A DNA stretch of 64,000 nucleotides from Eucalyptus grandis (GCF_016545825.1 NC_052621.1:21912940-21976939), one strand, 5' to 3'; shown: positions 1-12,445, counted from the first letter of the stretch. The notes: a model not told the origin generated them from the sequence alone. Numbers and translations: made by a program.

Positions 1-611
1 GTGACAGCCAGTGGTGCTTGTCCGGCTCCATCACCATCACTGCCACCAATTTCTGCCCTCCTAACCCTAGCCTCCCGAACGACAATGGAGGATGGTGTAA
101 TCCCCCTCTCGAGCACTTCGACCTCGCCGAGCCGGTCTTCCAGCAGATCGCTCAGTACAAAGCCGGAATAGTTCCTGTTCAGTACAGAAGGTGAGCAACT
201 AGTTGAATAGATCATGGCACTTTCTGTTCAGTCAGAAAACACTAATTGAAGTCCTTTCAACTCTTCCATCATCAGCAAGCACGCTAACGATGTATGTGTT
301 CGTACAGGGTTTCTTGTGTGAGGAAGGGTGGGATCAGATTCACCGTCAATGGCCACTCCTACTTCAACCTCGTCCTGATAACCAACGTCGGTGGCGCTGG
401 GGACGTGGTGGCGGTGTCCATCAAAGGCTCCAACACCGGCTGGCAAGCCATGTCCAGGAACTGGGGCCAGAACTGGCAGAGCAACTCGTACCTCAACGGC
501 CAGGCCCTCTCTTTCCAGGTTACCACCAGCGACGGCCGCATCTCAATCTCCAACGCTGCCGCCCCGCCCAACTGGTCCTTCGGCCAGACATTCAGCGGGT
601 CCCAATTCTAA
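1..611 (+). CDS. EXPA: Alpha-expansin, C-terminal two exons (partial, 5' end outside window)
   Basis: Alpha-expansins are secreted wall-loosening proteins that act non-hydrolytically on cellulose-xyloglucan contacts. Exon A is 1-190 (codons start at base 3), the intron is 191-307 (GTGAGC...TACAG), and exon B is 308-611, ending in TAA. The join restores an Arg codon (AG+G). Visible motifs are [31 protein letters not shown] and [16 protein letters not shown] from the family-45-like domain. The C-terminal grass-pollen-like domain follows, with [20 protein letters not shown], the surface Trp/Tyr-rich stretch [15 protein letters not shown], and the family's usual end [10 protein letters not shown]. 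The signal peptide and first exon(s), including the HFD region start, are not in view. It reads cleanly and is probably functional. I cannot assign the subfamily number from this part. Confidence 0.95.
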
Positions 612-1620
612 ACCCGACCCTGGGGCCGGAAAAACCGTGAAAAGCTAACTCCAAAAAAAAAAAAAAATCTACACCTTCTAACCCAATGAAGGGCCCAATT
701 TTAATTTCCTCTAGTCAAATATAGGCTACTGAACATAACAATGTGACTTTATTATGTGCGTGGTGTTGGTCATGTGGTGTCCTAGTCCCCTGTGGGCGGG
801 CAGGCCTTTTAGGAGCGGCCCCGAAAGTCTGTTCCCCCCTTGTGCTCATGCCCTCTATTCAAACGGGTGTGACACAGTGTCGTGTCATGTTGTGTCATAA
901 CTATCACACCGGAGATCATCTCTACACAGCGTGGAAGGCCTCTCTTTTCAAATAACTTTTCTATATACCGGAAAGAATCGATTAGGCTGAGGTGAATGAG
1001 GAGTGGTCACCCGCCCAGGAAAATGAAATGAAATGCAACTGTCGATTGTAAAATTCCAAGGCTTTCGCTTCTCAGCAAGAGGCAGGAGGTTGTGGAAGAA
1101 GACTTTGCTTTTAGCTTTGGTTTTTCTTTTCTTCGTTTTCTTCTGTTGTTTCGGGAGCTCAGGAAGGCACTAAGCTGAGCAGTGACAAGACTTTTTTTTC
1201 ACACAGCCGATCAGCTGATGATGGTGTACTTGAAACTCTATATAAACTAATGTATTCTGTGTAACTTGGTTGCTGTCTGATGTTAAAAGTTCCGAAATTT
1301 TCGCTGCTGTTTTTGAGTTATGGGTGTTCGAACGAGGAATCCACGTGATTGTCTTGATCGACGCGGCGAGAATTTGTTAGTTTATTTCAAGGGTATTTTC
1401 GGGGTTGGGACGCTGCGATTGCAGATGCACGTGAGATCTTTGATTGTAATGCGGCTTTTGCGCTGCTAGAGAGAGAAAAAACAAATGAATAAATACCGGT
1501 CATTGGTCCGATTGGTCAGTTTCTACACAAAGAATGAGAACGCGACCGGTCATAGCCAGTTGCAAAAATTTGAAATAGAGAATCGCGCAAAACCGGCCAA
1601 TCCGATTCCTGTGTTGGGCC
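612..1620. other. Expansin 3' flank, no gene seen
   Basis: Non-coding sequence downstream of the expansin stop. The first several hundred bases, with A-runs and T-rich tracts, are probably 3' UTR; no single polyadenylation signal stands out. Around 1,490-1,620 there is a patch of GACCGGTCATTGG-like sequence resembling the accGGaccGGT repeats seen near 4,440. I see no open gene. Confidence 0.5.
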
Positions 1621-2042
1621 GGGACTAGTGCTCACCCTCAAGACAACCTCCTCAAACTAGGAAATTTACTTGGAATGGGTATTCTTTACTGACTCAAAGC
1701 TTAAGACATATTCTAAATAGTTTCACTGGTCGCCCTTCCGCGAGCTCCCCCTTTGCTTACAATTAAAGAAAGAAACTCGCGATCATTCTCTGAGCTTGAA
1801 TGGTCGATTAAATTAGTCCATAAAGAATAAGCAGTCAATCATATCCTTCAATACACTATCTTCACATAAGCATGACTTTTAGAACGATGTTGTTTTAGAA
1901 TAAAACCTATTTTCGAGAAGTTATTTTCTGACTTTTCAATATTTGAATGATGGAAACTAATTGATATGTAAAAATGATATTCATGAAAAATATTTTGTTT
2001 TATCATGAAGTTTTTTAAATAAATGCATATGTTGGAAATTAA

Positions 2043-2710
2043 GGGGTTTGTTTGTGTTTTTATTTTTGATTATGAACACAATTTTTATTTTTTTTGTTCC
2101 AGGGAACAAAAAAAAAAATAAATGCATTTGTTTACTTTTTTGTTCCTCGGGACTTGTTTTTTCGAGAACAAATTTAGATCAAAAACAAGTAGTAGAAAAA
2201 AACTTGTTTTTTGTTTCTAAAACACTTTCAAAAAACAATTTTCTTTTGTTTATTCTATTTTTTTCTTTCTTTTCTTCTTCTTTTTCTTTGGCCGCCTCAC
2301 CACCGTCGAGGCCTCACCAGTCATGGTCGAGCTCGCCCGGCCATCCATCGGCGAAGACCTCACGCCGTTGAGGCTCGACCTCCTTGGCCGGGCGAGCCAT
2401 CGCCTTAGCAAAGCAAGGCCGAGCCTTGCCTAGTCACGGCGAGTCTCGGCCTTGCCGATGGCTAGCCCAAAGCCTTGGCCTCGCTAGGCAAGGCCGTCGA
2501 GCCTCGTCGGTTGGTCACTAGCCAAAAGGAAAAAGGAAAAAAAAGAAAAAAAAATAAAAATATTAAAAAATTAAAAGAAACAAAAAAATTATACAAGTTT
2601 ACTAAATGTGTTTATTCTTTTCTATTTTAGGAACAAGTTTAAAACACCTATAAAAATTGTTCTAGGGAGTTCCACCAAACAATTTTTGAACATAAACGTT
2701 ACAAACGCCC
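2043..2710. mobile_element. Non-autonomous PIF/Harbinger-like element with GC-rich core
   Basis: The left end GGGGTTTGTTTGTG and the right end (reverse complement) GGGCGTTTGTAACG are imperfect inverted termini. Long AT-rich arms with ttGTTCC/GGAACaa motifs flank a GC-rich core (about 2,290-2,515) of GCCTCG/CGAGGC words. The left flank is TAA (2040-2042) and the right flank is TAT, so the 3-bp duplication is one mismatch from perfect. No transposase. The open frames inside are artefacts of low complexity. Confidence 0.6.
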
Positions 2711-2793
2711 TATTTCTATTCCCCGAAAATAATTTTTGAACAAAATATATATATTTTTTTTTGTTTCTATTCCTAAATAATTTCTGAGTATAA

Positions 2794-3537
2794 GAGCATG
2801 CTTGGTAACTACAAAAAATTTCTATTCTAGGAATAGAAATGCGTTTAGTAAACTTGTATAATTTTGTTATTTCTTTTAATTTTTCAATAATTTTATTATA
2901 GTTTTCCTTTTTTTCTTCTTTTTTTCCTTTCCTTCTCTCTTTGTAGCCGATCAACGGTCATCGCCGTGGCCGGCGATCGACGATCTCGGCGAGCTCGCCG
3001 AAGCCTCGCTAGGTCAAGCCTCATTGGTGGCCTTGGTGGCCAGGTGAGCCTTGGGCCGGCGAGAACGACCTCGCGCAGCCTAGGCGAGGTCAAGCCTCGC
3101 TAGTGGCCTCACAAGACTCGTCTAGCAACCAAGGCCATCGGTGAGGCTCGACCTTGCCTAGGCGGCACGAGGTCGGCCTCACCCTAGCCTGACGAGGCCG
3201 AGCCTCATGCCGGCCAGCGAGGCCGAGCTCGCCTAGCCATCGGCAAAGCCAAGCTCGCTATCGCTTTGCGTCTCCGGCCCTTGTCTAGCTGGTGGTCGAT
3301 GCCGGCCATGGCCAAGGCTAACGACTAGCCAAAAGGAAGAAGAAGAAAAGAAAAAAAGAGGAGAGAGAAAAATTGTTCCCGAGAAAAAAAAACTTTTTCT
3401 ACTTCTTATTTTTGTTCCAAATCTATTTCTGGGAACAAAAGTTTTACCAAACGCGTTTCTATTCTTCTTTTGTTCCCAGGACAAAGAATATAATTTTTTA
3501 TTCCGAGGAACAAAATTTTTTTTGGCCAAGCAAGCCC
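2794..3537. mobile_element. Non-autonomous PIF/Harbinger-like element, perfect TAA duplication
   Basis: Flanked by TAA at 2791-2793 and 3538-3540. Termini are GAGCATGCTTGGTAAC (left) and, reverse-complemented, GGGCTTGCTTGGCC (right). AT-rich arms carry CTATTCCTAGAATAG-like and TTCCGAGGAAC palindromes. The core, about 2,945-3,330, is GC-rich with repeated GAGGTC/GCCTCGC words and about 20 CpGs. There is no coding capacity for a transposase. Confidence 0.75.
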
Positions 3538-3630
3538 TAAGTGTCAAAGTATTGTTGCCCAAGAGCCACCAAACTAAGCAAAACATCAAGACATCAAAAT
3601 TTTACTTTGCAAAAGGAATTTAGTGATTAA

Positions 3631-4715
3631 AGGTGTGTTTGGTAATCATTTCATTTTTGAGAACAATTTCTACTTAAAAATAATTTTTTTGATTATGTTA
3701 TAGAGATAAGTTTTGAGCATTTGAACGCGTTTGGTAACTACACAAAATTTCTATTCCTAGAATAGGAAAGGAACATGATTAAACTTGGTACGACCTTAAT
3801 TTTTTGTATTGTAGAATTTTTTAAATTTTATAATATTTTTTTGAGATTTGTATATTCATTCTTTTTTTCTCTCTTCTTCTTCTTCTTCCTCAAGTCGATT
3901 GTTCGGCCTCAAGGATGGCTGGCAACATGGGTGTGCAAAAGAAGTAGGAACCCCCAAAACCACCCGAAACTAGATTGGACTGAACCGAAACCAGTTGTTC
4001 CGGAGGGAGCCGATTCAATTCTTGGTTCAATTTATTGGAACCAATGGGTAATGGTCTAGTTCCCGATTTTGAATGACTAATAATATAAATATTTTTAAAT
4101 ATTTTAGAAAAATTCCAATCAAAAAATAATTTAAGAAAAATGAAAACCCTAAAACTTAATTTGGAACTCAACACCCATTATCTAAGTATTCTTCTTGCCT
4201 CACTCTTATCTCATCTAAATCGTCCATTTATCTCTCACTCATGGTCTCACCTTTCAAGCTCAATACCCATTGACTTACGGCCTTGACTCTCAATTTTTAA
4301 TATGAGTTCAATCTTTTTACTAATTTTACAACTAAGAATATGAAAGTTCTTTGTTTTTTTGCTTTATTTTGGCTTGCTAAAAATTGTTGCACTAAATGTG
4401 TGAAACTTGATGGGACCGGCTTCATGGACCCACCCGAGAATTGGACCAGACCGGACCGGTGGTCTAGTTCCTAGATGGATCCATGGAACCAATGAGCAGT
4501 TCTTGATTTCAATTTTTCAGAATTGGTCTTTAAATGGCAGTTTTCAGTTCTAGGGTGGAAATCATCCACCTGAACCATGTTTATCCCTAACTAGTGACCA
4601 ATCAAAGATGAGAGCGAGCAACCTCGCTAGTGCCCTTCAAGGTCAACCTCATTGTGGCTGGGTGAGGTCAACCTCGCCTAAGTATCATGAAGCCAAAACC
4701 TAGGCCTCGTGATTT
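3631..4715. mobile_element. Truncated Harbinger-like element with a nested repeat in its core
   Basis: The left terminus AGGTGTGTTTGGTAATC follows TAA (3628-3630). AT-rich arm and core remnants run to about 3,927 and again about 4,590-4,715 (CCTCGCTAGTGCC, GAGGTCAACC). Between them (about 3,928-4,590) sits a different repeat. That insert starts GGGTGTGCAAAAG, is rich in GGAACC/GACCGG phrases, and ends near GTTTATCCCTAAC. No matching right terminus of the outer element was found, so its 3' end is lost. Confidence 0.45.
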
Positions 4716-5724
4716 GTGTTGGCATATTAATTTGAATTGGCCAAAAACATCTTACTTTTGATTCTACATATAAAATAATTGAATTACGCTCATGTTGATT
4801 CATAACAAAAAATAAAATTGGACGTGGCATGTTATATCGTATATGTATCTTCTCCTTGTAATTCATACTTTACCTCTCTCATATAAGCCCATGTAGAAGG
4901 ATCGTATCTAGCATTGCCAACTCTATAATTCATGTTTTACTTCTCTCATATAAGCCTATGGGACGTATGAGTGAGGGAACAGGCTTTGCAACCTACACAC
5001 AATACAAAACAAACACAGTAGTTTGTAAAATAGATATAAAATAGGTGAGAACAAGACTTAGAAAATATTTAAAAAAAAAAAAATATATATATATCTACAA
5101 AAAGATCAACTACATCTATGATCGATAGATCGTACAAGTAACTCCTGATAAACTACTCTTTTAAGAATTCACGTAAAAATTTTGTTAGATACCATTCAAC
5201 AATGATCTTGAAGGCACGCTCTTTTAGAATTCAAAAGAGGGGTGGGGTTTGAATCATAAAGTTTCAAATGAGGTTTTTCCACGTTAACACAAAAGTCGAA
5301 AGTGAGAGTTAGACATTCAACAATGATCTTGGAGTTTCTACACTTTATGATATTAAATCAGGCAACCAATATCATGGCATGGATTTCAAAATGTCTCAAA
5401 CATTAGATTAGGCAATCATCTAACAATTGAAATTTCAGAACAATTGATTGTGGTTAGATGAAATTCTACATGGTATTGGACACACTTCCCTCCGTCCAAT
5501 CTATGTTGAGAGATTGTGTTAGAACATCCAAATGCTAAAATCATGTATTTATTTAACCGCTTAAATTTTTAAAACAGTTGTCAGTCCTCTCATAAAATTC
5601 TCATTAGATAATAGCCGAACATAACATGCCCATTGCATAGCCGCTGGAACCCAATGAAATCAGGACGGAAGCGACTGCAGATGTATGCGACGGAGCCAGC
5701 GAAAACCAATCCTCCTGCCCAGCC

Positions 5725-6391
5725 GAACAAAGAGCCGCCTTTTGAGGGGGCTTCAACTCACCTTGCTCCTGTCCTTCGCTTCAAGCCCCTTCTCCGTCCA
5801 GCTCGGCTTGAGACCTCCGGCGACCAATCACGAAGCACAATCCTTAGGTTCGAACGTCACTAAACGCTCATATCCTCAGGACATCCGAGACTCCTAGTTT
5901 ATTTTCCATGACAAACGCCTTCCAATCGCTGGTAAGGACATATACCTTGCCGCACCATATCTTGAACCGCATACCTTACGTCTTTCCCTCCGTATTGAAC
6001 GTCTTCACCTCCACGCTGCTCACGAGATCGTTGCCTGCCCTCAGCAGCGGGAGGACAAACTCCCGGACGTGCTCCTTCGCCAGAATGAGCCGGTTCTGCT
6101 GGTCCATGACGTCGCTCTGTGTCGCCCCCTTCTCAAACAGCCCCCGGCACTGCCTCGTAGAGTCGATCAGCGCCTTCACGTGCAGGACGAGCTGAGGGTC
6201 CAGATTGCGTGCCGGGGCACGCAAACTGCTTGCTTGGACGTCCTCCGACTGCACGCATTCGTCACCCTTAGGTACAGGATCGCCGGTGTGCTCCGATATG
6301 GAAAGGAACAGCGCTGCCTGAAGCACTTTTTTGGCTTCTATAGGGAAAGTAGAACTCCTGGAGGACACTGGTTTTGACTGCTTCTTTCCAT
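5725..6391 (-). pseudogene. B3-domain protein pseudogene (U1)
   Basis: Homologous along its whole length to the intact B3 gene at 14,277-14,957. The original ATG position (6391) is kept, but the frame is broken a few codons later; the readable frame then runs 6368-5976. It shows ALIDSTRQCRGLFEK, then DQQNRLILAKEHVREFVLPL and EVKTFNTEGKT. A TAA follows where the intact copies read F-P-M-R-F. Further downstream the homologous WAF becomes TGA-AF and RTEGLCF becomes RT-TAA-GLCF. With one frameshift and at least three stops, the DNA-binding fold cannot be made. The family is plant-specific and nuclear in its intact members. Confidence 0.85.
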
Positions 6392-6669
6392 GTCAAAGTC
6401 AACTGTTTCTCTATTCACAGCTTCTTAGATGTATATAACATATTTATACTTTTGACCCAATAGATTTTGCACTTTCCTAAGTTGAATAGGAGTCCCTCGA
6501 GATAGTTCCTGAAATAATACTCGGACCGGAATATTACTACTTCGTGGTGTTTGATGTTGTCCATTGCCTAATCGAGATATACTCCGGTTAGTCAGATTGG
6601 TTCGACTTGACATGTATTAGGAACACTTTGGCAAAATAAAAACAATTACATAAAGAAGACTTATGGATG

Positions 6670-6935
6670 ATAACAACAAAAACTCTAAATTATGCTCAGT
6701 GTGACACCAATACCTCAAATTACATATCGTCACCAAAAAACTTAAGTTATGCACAATATGGCATTAATGGTCAAAACTTTTCTATGCCAAAACTTGCATT
6801 AGTGGGACAAAAAAAAAAAAAAAACTAATTTTTTATTGTATCAATACAAGTTTAGGGTACTAATGACACGAAAGAAAAGTTTGGAGTGTTAGTGTCACAA
6901 TCGATAAAGTTCATGGTTTTTTTTTTTTTGGTGGT
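6670..6935. repeat. MITE-like repeat
   Basis: AT-rich unit of phrases such as 'aactctaaattatgctcagtg' with reversed-strand echoes near its right end ('aagtttggagtgttagtgtc'). A related copy lies at about 42,290-42,480. No clear target duplication was resolved. Confidence 0.4.
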
Positions 6936-6959
6936 AGACATAAGGGTATTCTTATTGCA

Positions 6960-7690
6960 CCGATACAATATTTGATTGTCCGGATTTCTAATAAGGATAA
7001 GACTAGATTGGATATGATATGAAATCCAAGAATTTTGTTATATCATATCCACTATTTAGTGATTATAGTAATAAATTGGATATATTCATATTATATCAAC
7101 GGAGGAGAAGGTAAAAGAGACATTTTTGCCTACTTTATTTTTATTTATTTTTTAATTTTATTTTCCTCTCTTTTTTAATTAATTTACTTTTTTTATTTCT
7201 TCCTTCCTTTTCCATCATTCTCTAATAAACTTTTATTAAATAGTAAAATGCACTAATATACCTAAAATAGTAAACTACCTAAAATATGTAATAAATATAA
7301 ATATATATTTATATTGAATTTATATAATAAAATTAACTAAATTTGAATTTAAAATAAAAATAAGATTAAATTAGTAAAATAACTAAATATTTTGTTATTT
7401 TGAATTTTTTTATATTAGAATTCAAATTTTACTTATATTGAAATATAATTTTAGTTTTGTTAATTTAAGAGTTTGTTATTTGACAAAAATAATTTTCTTA
7501 TTATGAATGTTCGAAATCTAATTCATTTTTATCCCACCTCCCTTATGGGATAATTTATCCGGCTTATATCTCCCTTATATCCTCATTATATCTCTTTTAT
7601 ATCCAGCTTTACCCTTTTCTCAAGCAAACACCAAACACAAGATTTGATTAATTTTATTCTATCATGAATTTTATCATATGAGGGTTTTGG
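6960..7690. mobile_element. Degraded relative of the 9,955-11,141 Harbinger-like element
   Basis: 'tatttgattgtccggattt', 'cactatttagtgattatag' and the closing 'accaaacacaagatttgatt...ttttatcat' match the element at 9,955-11,141 in the same order. The ends are eroded and no target duplication can be read. The interior is over 75% A+T with no gene. Confidence 0.45.
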
Positions 7691-7699
7691 TAAGATTCG

Positions 7700-8320
7700 A
7701 GGTATTCGAATTAGAGGGGGCATTAGCGGTATTTCCCTAAAAAATAATTATTCTAATTGGTGCGCTTTTATTAATGTAAGCAATAAGAAGTGGGCCTAAG
7801 GCAGTGGCCCATCAGATGGGCTCGACCCCAGAACAAGGCCTGCCTGAAGATGGCGGCATGAGCTAGGCCTGTAAATCCAGCCCCCATTGCTCAGGATAGG
7901 GAGACTTGAACTACATTTGGGTCTTTCTTTATATATTATTTTTGGGCAATTATATAACATTTTACATTATGATTTTTAGTCCGTCATGCATGTAACCATA
8001 TAGGATTACGATTCATATCGATAGACAGGATGGTTTTCGTGAAACTGGAATACATTAAAACAAAAACAATGCAGTTATATAATTCATCCACATCAAATAC
8101 AAATGAATATAAAAAATAGTACTTGTAGAAAATCGGTTCCATTCATCAATTCTATCGTTAATCACTACGAAACTGATTGAAAATCAGCTATTAAGACATG
8201 TATGCCAACAAATCTTTCAACAAAGACCACAAAAAGAGGCCTAACAATCGCCTATCATCACTCATATACCCAGTGCTGCCTTGATCTGACATTAATCATC
8301 GATGTAAAGATTAGCCAGAT
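7700..8320. other. Intergenic, nothing recognised
   Basis: Mixed-composition sequence without a plausible gene. A short GC-richer patch (7,790-7,920) has no recognisable product. Confidence 0.4.
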
Positions 8321-8329
8321 CATACATTA

Positions 8330-8605
8330 TCACCGCTCTATGGCGGCATTCTGCAGCTCGGACGAGCGCAACTGCTGCCACCTCTCCTTCAATTCCCTCT
8401 TCTTCGACCAATGGACCATTCCCATCCAGATCCTCAAAACCTCCTCGTCGACCCCCAATCTGGTTAGTTTCAACAGAGAATAGACGCGACCGCAGTCGCT
8501 CTCCTCGCCCTCCGATGACGACGACTTCAGCAGAGCAGCAGGAATCTCACCCCAGAAGTTCCAAGCCTTGTAGTCATCAAAAGATCTCACCGAAGGCACT
8601 CTCAA
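8330..8605 (-). pseudogene. Fragment of an unidentified gene (copy A)
   Basis: A 91-codon open stretch of gene-like composition on the minus strand, reading SFDDYKAWNFWGEIPAALLK... and GVDEEVLRIWMGMVHWSKKR. A Ser/Glu-rich loop follows FWGEIPAALLKS, and the end is rich in charged residues. I do not recognise the family. It is not random: a diverged copy lies at about 21,411-21,600, next to the NUP214 5' pseudogene. No splice-linked neighbours were found, and stops follow immediately. It is most likely an exon fragment carried by duplication. Confidence 0.5.
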
Positions 8606-8695
8606 CGGCTCACTTCCTTAATCTATACAGCAGGAAAAGAAAAGAAAAGAAAAAAAAAAGATTGTTGCCGCCGGACGATTGATACAATGCGCTAG

Positions 8696-9691
8696 GTGAG
8701 AATTACCAAAAAGTCCTAAACCTATTGCAATTGTGCCAATTCAGTCTTAAACCTTTTTATTTTTTTTGTCAATTTAGTCCTAAACCTTTTACAATTGTGC
8801 CAATTCAGTCCATCCGGCCAAAATTGGCCAATCGGCCCGGCGTGGATGCCCGGCCAGCCAACAAACGATTTTTAATAATTTCTTTTTAATTTTTTTCGAA
8901 TTTTTTAACTTTTTTTTTTTAATTTTTCTAATTTTTTTCTTCTTTTTTTCCTTATGTTCTTCTTCCTGCGGCGCGCCGGCGGCCGACCCAGAGGCGAGGG
9001 TTGGCGAGGTCAGCCTTGCCGGCCACTAGCGAAGGCGAGCCTTGCCCAGCGACGGCGAGGTCATCGTCGCCCGGCCAAGGTGAGGCTCGTCCTCGCCTAG
9101 CCATGGCGAGGTCGAGCCTCGCCGGATCTAGCGACGATGGCCTCGCCGGCCATTGGCAAGGTCGACCCTCACCCGCCGACGGCGGCCTCGCCTTGGCTAG
9201 GCGACGTAGCCTCGCCATCGTTAGGTGAAGCTCGCCCTCACCGGCCATTGGCGAAGGCAAGCCTCGCCCAGCGACGGCAAGGCCGCTATTGCCAGATCTA
9301 TCGAGGCTCGACCTCGCCATGGCTGGGTGAGGTCGAGCCTCACCTTGGCTAGGCGACGGTGGCCTCGCCATCGGCCGGGCGAGCCTCACTAGTGACCGGC
9401 GAGGCTGACCTCACCGGCCCTCACCTTTGGCCGACCGGCCGGCGCCGGCCGAGGGAAAAAGAAGATAGGAAAAAAATTCAAAAAAATTTAAAAAATTCGA
9501 AAAAATAAATTTATTAAAAAAAATCGTTTACTAGCCGATCGGCGTCCACATCGATGCCGATCGGCCAATTTTGGCTAGATGGATTGAATTAGCACAATTG
9601 TAAAAGGTTTAGGACTAAATTGGCAAAAAAAAAGTTTATGACTAAATTGGCACAATTGCAATAGGTTTAAGACTTTTTTGGTAATTCTCCC
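8696..9691. mobile_element. Non-autonomous Mutator-like element with GC-rich core
   Basis: Inverted termini GTGAGAATTACCAAAAAGTC / GGGAGAATTACCAAAAAAGTC extend as a long repeat (about 180 bp), holding 'ctaaaccttttacaattgtg' and 'ggccaaaattggccaatcgg' in mirror order. It is flanked by ATGCGCTAG (8687-8695) and ATGCTCTAG (9692-9700), a 9-bp target duplication with one mismatch, typical of MULEs. The core (about 8,965-9,450) is GC-rich GGCGAGG/CCTCGCC sequence. No transposase. The open frames on both strands in the core are compositional. Confidence 0.8.
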
Positions 9692-9954
9692 ATGCTCTAG
9701 AGTAACATTAGAATATCAAAATATAAAATCACACGTTCTTTTATAAATTTAACCTTTTGAATGGTCAACAGTGGTCATGTAAAACTTTTTTGTTGTATGG
9801 GTCTAGAGCTCAAATCTTTTCATGTTCTATGGCTAGGTATCAAAATTACACATGATTAGAATACCATCAAACAAAATTACCGAAACAAGATATTTCTACT
9901 AAGAAATCCACTATAAATTTGGAAGTTATAGAGTTACAATTGCTAAATCGTTTA

Positions 9955-11141
9955 GGCTATTTTTGATTGTTTGGATATATAATCAAGATAAAATTAAATG
10001 GGAAAATATATGAAATTTAGAGATTTTGCTATTTCCTATTCATTATTTAGTGATCGTAATAACAAAACCAAATATTCAATGTAAATGAACATAAAAATGC
10101 ATAAATGAAAACGTAAGAAAATTATTATTGTTAACTATTAAAGAAATCACAAATACACATAACAAAGATAACTTGCATCAATTAATTCATGATTATTGTA
10201 CGATCTACATCTTAAAAAGAAAAGAAGCTTACTACAACATTCTAGGGCTAAAGGTTCGATTGTGATAAGAAAAATGAACGGGCAATTGGAACATCAATGA
10301 AGTATATCAACATGCCAAATCTAATAAAAGAGAGAACATTATTATTTATCTTTGCAATTCCAAAAAGATGTAATATTTTGACTCTCTCAACATTTTCATG
10401 AAACTTTAACATGAACCACAAAGTTATGGAAAAAAAGGAGATCCGAAATTTTACTTTCATGAGCTTTTGACATGAATTAGAGAGTTGCGAAGGATAAGGA
10501 GTTTCGACTCTCTCTTTGTTTTCATGAAAGTTTGATGTGAAGAAAGAATTATGGAAGAGTCATGAAGCTTCAACATGAATTAGAAATACAAAGGACAAGG
10601 AAACAAAGAGAATTAGAAAGATCCGTTTCAAGTTTAAATTTGTTAATTTAAAATCGGAGTTCTTCCCCCTTCATTTTTATAAATTTTAATTATTTTTCTA
10701 CCTTTTTTATTTCCTTTTTATTTATTAAATAATGAAACATACTAATATACCTAAAATATGTAATAAATATAGATATTAAATATATATATTCACACAAAAT
10801 ATATATTATAGAATATAAAGAAATTGAAATATATATAAATAAATGAAAAAAATCATCATTTTATGGTTATTTTGAATTTTATTTAATATTAAAATCAAAA
10901 CGTTATTTTATTTTTACTAATTTAATTTTTTAAGTTAAGAAGTTTGCCATTAAAAAAAAATTCTTTTATACTATGAAGACAAGAAATCTTATTTATATTT
11001 ATCCCAACCTCCTCATGGAATATTTTTATCTAGGCTATATCTCGTTATATCCGACTTTATCCAATTTGGCATAGGAACCAAACACAAAATAAGATAAATT
11101 TTATTCTATCGTGACTTTTATCATAACTACCAAACGTAGCC
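9955..11141. mobile_element. AT-rich PIF/Harbinger-like element in U2
   Basis: Flanked by TTA at 9952-9954 and 11142-11144. Termini are GGCTATTTTTGATTGTTTGG and, reverse-complemented, GGCTACGTTTGGTAGTTATG. The uninterrupted target is present in U3 (about 13,295-13,315, 'gctaaatcatttaagtatttc') and U5 (about 22,965-22,985). It has no GC core, unlike its neighbours, and no recognisable transposase. A 3'-half copy lies in U4 at about 17,975-18,175. Confidence 0.8.
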
Positions 11142-12169
11142 TTAAGAATTTACAAACCTAAATTATGCGCAAAGCAAAACTAGACAAGGGTTATCTCATA
11201 ATGTCTCACTCTAAAGACTCCGAGACAAAACCCAAATGCTAAGGAAAACTTTTTAGTAAACCTACTCAAGCTAGAAGATTCTCCAAACAATAAAAGCTAC
11301 TTCTTTTAGGAAATTCACTTGCATCAAGCTATCTTCACAAGTTTAAATTTGAGACATATCGACTAGTCACCTTTTCTCGTGCTCGTCCCTTCACTTAAAA
11401 TAATAGTGATAATGATAAAAATTCTTGATCATTCTCTAAGCTTGAATGCCCATTTTAATTAATCCATAAAGTATAAGCAATTAATCATATCCTTCAAAAA
11501 CACTTTCTCCACATAAGCATAACGTTTTAAGCCGAAGAAATAATATTAACTAGACAGAGCGGATTTTACGAACAATTTGACTAGAAATCCACTCGGCTGT
11601 CCCCATATCCATGGAGCGTATTGACTTATGATGCTCGTAAAACATCTTAAATTGATTATATATGCAAAATAATTAAATTACGATGAAAATGTGCTGATCA
11701 GTATCGTTTTGTGACAATGTATAAAGTAGAATATGTTGTGTGGTATTTGGATTTTCTTCTCTATAATTCGTGTTTTACCTCTCTCGTCCAAGTTATGCAA
11801 GCAGCTCATGTCTAATATCACCACCTCTATCAATACTCCATCTCGGATTGAGTCTATTTGTGATAAACTGGTCGTACATGTAGTTAACTGATACGTTATT
11901 GTTTTCCACGATACATACATGAGATATAAAGCGAGAAAGTTGTGCTCCTTTAAGTGTGCATACATAAGGAAAGCAACATGTTAACACAAAATCGAATATA
12001 CACAATGATTTTGGAGGAAAAGTGGTTGGCAATGGTCTCACGTGATACTAAATTTAAATATTCCATCTAAGAGTTTAAATTTTAGAATAATTGACAATGA
12101 TCTTAAGAAAATTTTAGGATAAAGGCAATGAATTTACATTTAGATATCAGCAAAGAATGCTATAAGCAC

Positions 12170-12445
12170 CAAAATAGGTGCCAAAGCTCGTTGAAGTTGG
12201 AATGGAACCTACCGAAGACGAATGCGATGAAGCCGGCGAAAACCGATCATCCTACCAAGCCAGATAAAAGCGCCTTTTGGGTCTTCAACTTGACGCTCTT
12301 CTGTCCTTTGGTTCAAGTCCCTTCACCATCTGACTCTGCACGGCCGCTTTCAATGTCCCGAACAGCGATCACGAAGCACAAACCTTCAGTTCAAATGTCG
12401 CGAAACGCTCATATCTTAAAAATCCGACTCCTTCATCTAAAATAC
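12170..12445 (-). pseudogene. B3-domain pseudogene, 3' fragment only (U2)
   Basis: Matches the C-terminal third of the intact B3 genes. The translation reads KI-stop-AFRDI-stop-TEGLCFVIA, then a basic tail ending KAL. Two stops fall inside the B3 domain and one in the tail. Homology to the gene ends abruptly near 12,445, so the start codon and most of the domain are gone. Sequence beyond (12,500-12,700) matches array flank near 22,430-22,640. Confidence 0.75.

Larger units (their letters stand above)
1620..6640 (-). repeat. B3 array unit U1 (interrupted)
   Basis: Tandem-array unit whose flank matches U2-U5. The marker phrases are 'cattctctgagcttgaatg', 'ataagcagtcaatcatatcc' and 'cataagcatgacttttaga' at about 1,780-1,880. 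These recur near 11,430, 13,520, 18,450 and 23,210. The unit is broken at about 1,910 by a cluster of transposons. It resumes near 4,720 (Met-rich A/T flank) and ends with a B3 pseudogene and its promoter. The outer borders are approximate. Confidence 0.6.

Noticed and set aside
203..640. 145-codon plus-strand frame starting in the expansin intron
   Set aside because: Out of frame with the expansin; the correct exon reads the family sequence.
8952..9389. 145-codon minus-strand frame and overlapping plus-strand frames
   Set aside because: Core of the Mutator-like element; low-complexity GGCGAGG repeats, no recognisable protein.
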